Source of the DNA: Candidatus Schekmanbacteria bacterium
Lineage (GTDB): Bacteria; CSSED10-310; JACPHN01
Reading direction: 5' to 3'
Length of the DNA stretch: 20,097 nt
Assembly (NCBI GenBank): GCA_016188575.1
Contig: JACPHN010000273.1
Location: 1 to 20,097, forward strand
The notes beneath the pieces are model-generated. The model did not search any database and was not told where the DNA came from. It was given only the letters and a program-made list of their open reading frames with translations. The position numbers and the translations under genes were made by a program. Position 1 is the first letter of the stretch. Every line of letters begins with the position of its first letter. Below, piece after piece: positions 14,439 to 20,097 of this stretch.

Positions 14439-16459
14439 GAGCCGGGACAACGGTTGCGGTCATTATTCCCGTGCTGGATGAAGAGGAGGCGATTGCCGGC
14501 GTCGTTTCCACGCTGCCGAGCTGGGTGGACGAGATCATTGTCGTCGACAATGGCTCGTCGGACCGGAGTGCTGCAACCGCTCGGTCGGCAGGTGCCAGGG
14601 TGGTATTCGAGGGTCGCCGCGGCTACGGAGCCGCCTGCCTGCGCGGGATCACTGTCGCGCGATCCGACGTGCTGGTCTTTGTTGACGGCGACGCAAGCGT
14701 CGATGCGCGGGAGCTCCGAGACGTCATCGAACCGATAGTGCGAGACGAAGCCGACCTCGTGATCGGGTCGCGGGCATTGGGCAAGGTCGAGCGTGGAGCG
14801 CTGTCCCCGGTCGCCCGCTTCGGCAATCGGCTGGCATGCGGCTTGATGGCGGTGCTGTGGGGGGCCACGTATACCGATCTGGGTCCCTTTCGCGCGGTGC
14901 GCCGCGAGGCCTTGACGCGGCTGGCGATGTCCGACAGGGACTACGGATGGACGGTTGAAATGCAGGTCAAGGCCCTGACGCGGCGGGTGCGCACTTGCGA
15001 AGTACCCGTGAGCTGTCGCCGCCGAGTAGGGCGGTCGAAGATCTCGGGGACACTGAAGGGGATCGCCGGTGCGGCGACAAAGATCCTCTATGTGATTTTC
15101 CGTGAGGCCTTGCGCCGGGAGATTCACGTCGTGGACCGCGTCAGCCCGGCCCGGTTGATCCTTTTTGCGCGCTACCCAGAAGCGGGCAGAACGAAGACGC
15201 GGTTGATCCCGCAGCTCGGTGCCGTGGGTGCGGCCGAGCTGCATCGCCGCATGACCAACAGAGTTCTGGCCTGGGCGGAAGCGGTGCGGGAGGCTGACGA
15301 GCTCGACGTGGAGGTGCGCTTCGCGGGCGGCTCCGCCGAGCTCATGCGGGCGGCGTTCGGCGGTGGCTACGACTATCGACCGCAGGGCGCAGGTGAGCTG
15401 GGCACGCGCATGGCGGAAGCTGCGCTGGGGGCATTTCGCGAGGGGTGCCAAAAGGTCGTGATCATCGGTTCGGACTGCCCGGCGCTCTCACCGCGCCACG
15501 TTTTTGAGGCGCTTGACCTCCTCGCGTGCCACGATGTCGTTTTCGGGCCTGCCGAGGACGGCGGGTACTATCTCATCGCCTTGCGGAGGCCCATTCGCGA
15601 GGTGTTTTCGGGAATTGCGTGGGGAGGCGATGGCGTTCTGGAGCAGAGCCTCGCCGCCGCGCGCCAGGCCGGTGTTTCCGTCGCGCTGCTCGAGAGGCTT
15701 CGCGACGTCGACACTGCTGCCGACCTGGCGGAGCTCGGCAGGTCGTTTCCCTCCATCTTGGAGGAGCCGTTGCAGGTATCCATTTCGGTCGTCATCCCGA
15801 CCCTGGACGAACAGGACTGCATCGCGAGAGCTCTGGAGAGCGTCGGTACAGGGCCAGGCGTCGAAGTGCTCGTGGTGGATGGCGGGAGCGCCGACGAGAC
15901 CGTGGCACGCGCCACCGGTGCGGGCGCCACCTGTGCCGTGGTCGCTCCGGGGCGGGCGCGCCAGCTCAATGATGGCGCGCGGCGCGTGAGCGGCGACATC
16001 GTGCTGTTCCTCCACGCGGACACGGTCTTGCCGCCGGCGTGGGACGATCACGTGCGCAACGCGGTCGCCCGCCCGTCAGTAGTCGCTGGTGCCTTTCAGC
16101 TCGGGATCAACGCGCCGGATCCTTCGTTGCGGCTCGTCGAGCTGCTCGCCAACTGGCGCTCGCGCGTACTACGAATGCCGTATGGAGACCAGGCAGTCTT
16201 CGTGCGCCGCGACCTGTTCCTGCGCCTCGGCGGTTTCTCCGAGCTTCCGATCATGGAGGATTTCGACCTCGCGCGCCGCATCCGCCGTAGAGGTGCGCTC
16301 GTGACGATCCCGGTGCGGGCGCTCACGGATGCGCGCCGCTGGCGGCGGCTCGGGCCGCTGCGTGCCACATTGCTCAATCAGGCGTGTATCGTCGCCTTTC
16401 TGCTCGGCATCTCCCCGGACCGCATCGCGAAGTGGTATCGCGGTAGGATGACTGACTAG
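14435..16459 (+). CDS. three-domain fusion: GT2 glycosyltransferase + TIGR04282-type + TIGR04283-type transferase
   Basis: GTG 14435 overlaps the preceding stop (GTGA). Residues 5-230 are a GT2/DPM-like glycosyltransferase (VAVIIPVLDEEEAI, IIVVDNGSSDRS, DxD in VFVDGD at 81-86, LGPFRAVRREAL). Residues 239-435 match the DUF2064/TIGR04282 family (RLILFARYPEAGRTKTRL, IIGSDCPALSP at 343-353, GPAEDGGYYLIAL at 371-383). Residues 449-672 match TIGR04283 (SVVIPTLDEQDCIARAL, VVDGGSADETV, APGRARQLNDGA, FLHADT at 525-530, MPYGDQAVFVRR). TIGR04282 and TIGR04283 are annotated as arsenosugar or rSAM/selenodomain-associated transferases and are usually separate neighbouring genes. All signature motifs are intact in all three parts, so each may be active. 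The product is cytoplasmic or peripheral; the substrate is unknown. Confidence 0.88.
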   Translation: MRAGTTVAVIIPVLDEEEAIAGVVSTLPSWVDEIIVVDNGSSDRSAATARSAGARVVFEGRRGYGAACLRGITVARSDVLVFVDGDASVDARELRDVIEPIVRDEADLVIGSRALGKVERGALSPVARFGNRLACGLMAVLWGATYTDLGPFRAVRREALTRLAMSDRDYGWTVEMQVKALTRRVRTCEVPVSCRRRVGRSKISGTLKGIAGAATKILYVIFREALRREIHVVDRVSPARLILFARYPEAGRTKTRLIPQLGAVGAAELHRRMTNRVLAWAEAVREADELDVEVRFAGGSAELMRAAFGGGYDYRPQGAGELGTRMAEAALGAFREGCQKVVIIGSDCPALSPRHVFEALDLLACHDVVFGPAEDGGYYLIALRRPIREVFSGIAWGGDGVLEQSLAAARQAGVSVALLERLRDVDTAADLAELGRSFPSILEEPLQVSISVVIPTLDEQDCIARALESVGTGPGVEVLVVDGGSADETVARATGAGATCAVVAPGRARQLNDGARRVSGDIVLFLHADTVLPPAWDDHVRNAVARPSVVAGAFQLGINAPDPSLRLVELLANWRSRVLRMPYGDQAVFVRRDLFLRLGGFSELPIMEDFDLARRIRRRGALVTIPVRALTDARRWRRLGPLRATLLNQACIVAFLLGISPDRIAKWYRGRMTD

Positions 16460-16470
16460 CTCGAAAAAGT

Positions 16471-16557
16471 GGCGTCGGGGGAATGTGGTCTACACATGGC
16501 GAGCGCCATGGGCGTGGACACTTGTAAGGGAGCATCACCCGATATTCGGCCGACGCC
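16471..16557. repeat. 87-bp imperfect palindrome carrying IS-end-like repeat copies D and B
   Basis: The left arm starts GGCGTCGGGGGAATGT (copy D, 16471-16486). The right arm, read in reverse complement from 16557, starts GGCGTCGGCCGAATAT (copy B, which on the plus strand begins TGTAAGGGAGCATCACCC at 16523). The centre is a near-perfect hairpin, CATGGCG-AG-CGCCATG (16495-16510). It lies between convergent genes, 12 bases after the fusion gene's stop and 54 before the stop of the opposite gene. It may be two IS ends fused head to head, or a miniature element, and could also end transcription from both sides. Confidence 0.6.
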
Positions 16558-16610
16558 GTAGAAGTGACGCCGACAAGAGCAGGCGCGCTTCCTGCGCCTG
16601 GTCCGGCTGG

Positions 16611-17615
16611 CTACCACGGATCGATACCACCGGTCGCGGTCGCGAATCCCGAGCGGAAGGAGTTTGTCGTCATGTTCATTTGCTGGCGCATGACGAAGTC
16701 GTATGTCATGCTGCGCCCCATTTTTCGTACCGTGTCGTTGGCTGTCCAGCGCCGTTGAGCCTGGGGCGCGGCGGGCTGAGCCGCGGGCCGGTACTGCGTG
16801 TACTGGTTGTACCATGTCGGCGCCGCCGCCTGGCGCTGTCGCTGCTGCTGCGCCATGGCTTGTAGCCACTGTGCGCGGTACGCGTTCATGAACGCTTGCT
16901 GCTGCTCGCCGGCGAGGCGGCTCCACGCTTGCTGCAGCGCCGCCAGCGTCTGCGGGGCCGTAGCGATGGCCTGGCGTTGCGTTGGCGGGAGAGCTCCGTA
17001 CTGCGCGACGAGCTGTTGAGCCAGTTGCACCTTCGTCTCGCCATCCATCTGATATGCGGGGAAGCCGAGCAGCAGCCCCGTTTGCCATTCCGCCAACGCG
17101 ATATGCGCCAGTACGGCGGTATTCGTGAGTGGCGGGTTCCCCGGCACGAGCACTGCGGGAGCCGGCGCGGCTGGCGGCGAAGACTGCGCGGGTATCGACG
17201 GCGCCGGTCCATCGACGACGCGCGCCGCCGCCGCCCACGGTTCCACCGCCGCATCCTGCTCGTGCAAGAACCGGAGGGCACGTTGCCTGGTTGCATTGGA
17301 ACCGCCACCATTCTCGCGCTTCGGGGCCCAGCCTTCGAAGCTGGCCAGCTCCGGCGACTTACCGTTTCGCACCGCGGCCGCGTAGGCGTCGGCGAGCTGG
17401 CGGCGCTCCTCGGGCGCGAGCGCGCGACCGGTGACGAGCTCTACGGTGTCTATGAAATCCCGCGCCGCGGCAATCTCGGAACCGCCGGCGGGATCCGATC
17501 CGCTGACGCCTGCAGCCGTGGGTGACAGTGCTTGAAACAAGAGTGCGTATGTGCTGAGGGCGAGAGCGCCGATCAGGCGACGCCCGAACATCTGGCGCAA
17601 GAACCGACTGGACAT
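16611..17615 (-). CDS. secreted protein of unknown function, 334 aa
   Basis: ATG 17615 has AGGAG six bases upstream (AGGAGACACAG before ATG). The N-terminus is a clear signal peptide: basic start (SSRFLRQMFGRRL), hydrophobic core (IGALALSTYALLF) and a likely cleavage near SPTAAG at about 31-36. Residues 45-105 are charged and helical (DFIDTVELVTGRALAPEERR, AAAVRNGKSPELASFEGW). A Pro/Ala linker follows, then a helical region (about 165-255), then a Gln/Ala/Tyr-rich low-complexity segment (QQQRQRQAAAPTWYNQYTQY) and a tail with many Met and Asn (MNMTTNSF). There are no Cys residues, so no heme or Fe-S motif. I recognise no family. A candidate Fur box in its promoter region suggests iron control. 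Confidence 0.75.
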   Translation of the reverse strand: MSSRFLRQMFGRRLIGALALSTYALLFQALSPTAAGVSGSDPAGGSEIAAARDFIDTVELVTGRALAPEERRQLADAYAAAVRNGKSPELASFEGWAPKRENGGGSNATRQRALRFLHEQDAAVEPWAAAARVVDGPAPSIPAQSSPPAAPAPAVLVPGNPPLTNTAVLAHIALAEWQTGLLLGFPAYQMDGETKVQLAQQLVAQYGALPPTQRQAIATAPQTLAALQQAWSRLAGEQQQAFMNAYRAQWLQAMAQQQRQRQAAAPTWYNQYTQYRPAAQPAAPQAQRRWTANDTVRKMGRSMTYDFVMRQQMNMTTNSFRSGFATATGGIDPW

Positions 17616-17686
17616 CTGTGTCTCCTGTGCTGTTGAGTCGTGGCGCCGGCGTCACGAGCGCCTGGCGCTGCCAGAGCACGGCATAT

Positions 17687-17701
17687 TGACAATGATTAGC
17701 A
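17687..17701 (-). promoter_or_regulatory. candidate Fur box
   Basis: TGACAATGATTAGCA matches the 7-1-7 Fur consensus TGATAAT-N-ATTATCA at 12 of 14 positions, and the two mismatches are in opposite halves. It lies 71 bases upstream of the start codon of the secreted protein gene, in a short AT-richer patch of an otherwise GC-rich region, as expected for a promoter. Fur binding is inferred from the match only. Confidence 0.4.
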
Positions 17702-17707
17702 CGTAAC

Positions 17708-17719
17708 GACACGCGTGTC
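17708..17719. promoter_or_regulatory. perfect 12-bp palindrome GACACGCGTGTC
   Basis: A perfect palindrome six bases beyond the candidate Fur box, upstream of the secreted protein gene. It could be a second regulator's operator. The 240 bases from here to 17959 contain no gene I can support. Confidence 0.3.
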
Positions 17720-17959
17720 ACGAGCCACCGTCGCGCCAGAAAAGCAAGATGCATGCCACCTTTCGGTCGCCGGTGATCCCGTTCCTGCGCTCCTGCCTCG
17801 TCCCGCGCCGCGCCCCGAAGAGGCAAGGTTCCCCTGCGGCGGCGAAACGCGCCCTGAGAAACCGCTGGCCGGTGTGGTGCAAGCGCCCCCGGCGCCTGCG
17901 CTCATCCGACGTCTACCCGGAGCTCCGCCTGGAGTCTCCAGCCTCCTGCTTCTGCCCCA

Positions 17960-18365
17960 ATTTCCGGCGCCGGCGGAATGTGGTTCACACCTGAGGCCGC
18001 CACACAGGGGGGCGATTTATCGCGCCCGGTCGTCGCGCCCGGTGGTCGCGGCAGGTAATCGGGGCGGATCATTTTCGGCCCGATGAGCCCCGGCCCGGCA
18101 TTGGGGCGCGATGAACCCACGAGTTGCGCAACGAGCGCGAGATTCGCTTGGTGGAGCGACGTGAGGCCATGGCGGAGGAGCGAAATGCTTGTCAAAAAGT
18201 GTCCCGAACGGGCAAGTGGCCGTGGGAGAACTGCAAGCTGTCGTCTTTGGCGGTGCGTGCCAGGCGATGCGCAACTCGTGGGATGAATCGCGCCCCTCAG
18301 CGCCGAAGCCTGCGGCGGGAAGAAGTTCAAAGGACGAAACCGGACATTCGGCCGACGCCGGAAAT
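17960..18365. repeat. 406-bp segment bounded by 22-bp inverted repeats (copies E and C), MITE-like
   Basis: The left end (17960-17981) reads ATTTCCGGCGCCGGCGGAAT plus GT. The right end, read in reverse complement from 18365 to 18344, gives ATTTCCGGCGTCGGCCGAAT plus GT: 20 of 22 bases agree. The interior has no convincing gene. The right boundary falls exactly where IS66 TnpB homology ends, after EPVDFRR. The repeats belong to the same family as copies A, B and D. It may be an internally deleted IS66-type element or a miniature derivative. Confidence 0.5.
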
Positions 18366-18670
18366 CCACGGGCTCGAGCGCCATCAGGATGCACATCTGC
18401 GGAGTCAGTTGGATCATCGCCCCGCCCCCAAAGAAGACCTCGCTCAGAGTGCCGAGCGCCGCCGCGCAATCGCGGGATAGACGAATGGTCATTGCCGCCC
18501 CGTCCTGCCGAGCCATCTCGACGACACACATGAAGGCATCTGGCGCGGCGAGACACACCTCGACAAACGGCGGGGACGCCGGCGCCGGCGACTCAGCCCC
18601 CGCCCTGAGGAGCGATCTGAGCCTCTTGTCGTCCGCGCGCAATGCGCGAGCGATCGGCATCGCTCCGTGA
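18358..18670 (-). mobile_element. IS66-family tnpA/tnpB remnant
   Basis: Reading the minus strand from about 18670: IARALRADDKRLRSLLRAG resembles the end of the TnpA helix-turn-helix. PPFVEVCLAAPDAFMCVVEM and DGAAMTIRLSRDCAAAL match the C-terminal half of IS66 TnpA (accessory protein). ATG 18417 then begins MIQLTPQMCILMALEPVDFR, the standard start of IS66 TnpB (ORF2), whose next residues would normally be KGIDGL. TnpB breaks off after about 19 residues inside repeat copy C. No tnpC transposase remains. In complete elements tnpA and tnpB overlap in different frames; here they are in one frame without a stop, another sign of decay. The element fused in frame into the surface-protein gene. Confidence 0.65.
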
Positions 18671-18676
18671 TCGCGC

Positions 18677-20097
18677 GCCAGGCGGCTGCCGACTCCCGCG
18701 AGCGTCCCCACGGTCTCCGGCAGCGCCGGGTCGCTCAGGTCCACGAGCGTCACCGCGCCGCGGTTACCGGCCTCGTCGCGCCACCCCGGTGCCGCCGACA
18801 CCACCGCTGTCGTCCCGGAGAGTACCACGTCGCCACCGGGGTGGTCGAGCGGGTGGATCGCGGTGACCAGCGGCGCGAGCGGATCAGCCATGTCGACCAC
18901 GGCGAGCACCCCGCCCGCGTGGTCGGCGATACCGTCGCCGTCGCGGTCGGCGGTGCCTTCGCCGGCGACGAGCGCCAAATCATCCGCCCCGACCCGCCCG
19001 ATCGCGAGCGCCGCGCCGCGCGCGAGCGTCCCGCCATCGCCCGCGAGCTCGTCCTGCCAGAGCACGTCCGAGGCAAACGGGTCGACGACCGCCAGGCCCG
19101 ACTCGGGCGAGCGGCTCGTCACCAGCACCAGCGTCCGCGCCAGCCCGCCCGCCGCGTAGTCGCCGACCTCCAGGTCGGTCAGCCGCAGCGCTTCCCCGGT
19201 GCCGTCGAACAGCGCGATCGTGTTGACCACGGCATCGGTGGCGAAGCCGCCGCCCGGCTCGAGCAGCAGGCGGTCGACCTCGGCGGCGGGGGTCGCCGCG
19301 TCCGCGGGCAGCGCGATGCCGGCCGCAACGCCTTCCAGCTCGTCGCCGGGCAAGGGCAGCGGCGGCGCTTCGGCGCCGGGGGCGACGACGTCGTCGGCGA
19401 CGATCATCGCGTGTGCGCCGAATTCGTCTAGCGGCACGGTGAGCGCACCCGCCACCGGCACCAGGTCGATCTCGGCCACTGTCCAGGCGTGCGCGTCCCC
19501 GTCGTAACGCACCAGCGCGAGCGGCGACTCCTCGAGCCCGGAAAGCGCCGCGGTGACGCTTCCGGGAGCCGCGGCAACGGCGCCGCCGCCACTATTCGTC
19601 GCGCGCAAATCGAAGGCCAAAAGCGGTGACCAGCCGAGCGGCAGCAGGTTTGGCAGCCCCTGCGGCGACAATGGGGTCAGCCGCGCGCTCGTGCCCGCCG
19701 GCACCGCGCCCGCGGCGAAGGAGACGGCGAGGAGGCCGGCCTGGATCGCGCCACCCGTCGTGGCGATCGCCACCGGCGCCGCGAGCGGCGTCAGCCGCGC
19801 GTCCACGGGCAGCGTCCCCGAGCCCGGCTCGATGGCGACGACGCGCTCGACCGCGGTGGCACCGGGTTCACCGCTCGGGTCGGTGGGGCTCGGCGGCACG
19901 GTCGCGGTGAGGGTGGCGCCGAAATCTTCGACCGCGAAAACGTAGCGGCCCTCTGCGTCGGTGGTGGCCGTGGCCGGGACCACAATCGTCGCGGCGTAGG
20001 GCGGCGCGGTGAAGCTCGCCACGAGCTCCCCGCCGAAGGTCAGGGTGACCGCGGCGAGCGGGCTCGCATCGGTGACGGCGATCGCGGCCTCTCCGCC
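18677..20097 (-). pseudogene. large Ig-like/LVIVD-type surface protein, 3' part, interrupted by IS66 debris
   Basis: The frame is open to the window edge, so the start lies beyond 20097. It begins with an Ig-like (Big-type) domain: VTDASPLAAVTLTFGGELV, SFTAPPYAATIVVP, then TTDAEGRYVFAVEDFGATLT. A beta-rich ZU5-like region follows (AVPAGTSARLTPLSPQGLPN, then DEFGAHAMIVAD). LVIVD/beta-propeller-like segments come next (LVTSRSPESGLAVVDPFAS, GGVLAVVDMADPLAPLVTAI, GAVTLVDLSDPALPETVGTL), with a calcium-like DRDGDGIAD loop. Such architectures are extracellular and often precede RHS/YD repeats. Homology ends at about 18677 (GVGSRLA), where IS66 sequence begins; the frame then runs to 17902 without meaning. 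No cysteines and an Ala/Gly/Asp-rich composition fit a secreted adhesin-like protein. Confidence 0.65.

Noticed and set aside
14288-15451. Minus-strand 387-codon frame under the fused transferase gene
   Set aside because: Antisense shadow; His/Arg-rich with no domain.
16471-16557. Palindrome as a standard Rho-independent terminator
   Set aside because: There is no T-run after the stem on either strand, and the arms match the dispersed IS-end-like repeats better.
17902-18340. C-terminal ~140 residues of the surface-protein frame as a real domain
   Set aside because: The frame passes through the IS66 relic and the repeat-flanked segment; the text has no domain character and is better explained as chance read-through.

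Overview
The window is GC-rich DNA from a bacterium. The gene content is a mix of RHS/YD-repeat and large Ig-like surface proteins, Pfam-sulfatase-fold proteins fused to TPR repeats, a fused glycosyltransferase of the arsenosugar/rSAM-associated type, and debris of IS66 and IS1595 elements. This suggests an uncultured Gram-negative lineage of the deltaproteobacterial/Binatota/Myxococcota kind. That placement is an inference from style of gene content, not from a marker gene. No rRNA, tRNA or CRISPR array was seen.

Layout. 1-2760 is a scrap yard: the tail end of an RHS/YD-repeat protein (1-180), a possible 44-residue membrane peptide, an unrecognised 347-residue protein (537-1580), a doubtful small frame, a Toprim (primase-like) fragment on the minus strand, a discoidin-like domain fragment on the plus strand, and an IS-end-like repeat. 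2763-3728 encodes a divergent BioY-like membrane protein whose tail runs antisense into the next gene.

3430-9050 is a minus-strand run of four consecutive frames. Two alkaline-phosphatase-superfamily ('sulfatase') TPR proteins overlap by GTGA. A possible 49-residue frame follows with an ATGA overlap, and fabD starts one base after it. Both sulfatase-like proteins have Thr at the nucleophile position, so they are probably not formylglycine sulfatases.

9269-12387 holds a truncated IS1595 transposase start and then a second minus-strand operon: a TetR regulator, a radical SAM protein with four extra C-terminal cysteines, and a polytopic membrane protein whose 3' end is cut by the IS1595 remnant. 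In front of tetR lies a clear sigma-70-like promoter, overlapped at its -10 by three tandem 12-bp operator-like repeats with exact 14-bp periodicity. This points to tight autoregulation.

12799-16459 runs on the plus strand: an AAA ATPase remnant cut inside its Walker A loop, a GT-C type membrane glycosyltransferase, and (GTGA overlap) a 674-residue three-domain fusion of a DPM-like GT2, a TIGR04282-type domain and a TIGR04283-type domain. 16611-17615 (minus) is a secreted protein of unknown function with a good candidate Fur box upstream. 17960-20097 is again decayed: a roughly 0.4-kb stretch flanked by 22-bp inverted repeats, an IS66 tnpA/tnpB remnant, and the interrupted 3' part of a large Ig-like/LVIVD-type surface protein that continues off the window. 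Five copies of one terminal-repeat motif link the decayed areas.
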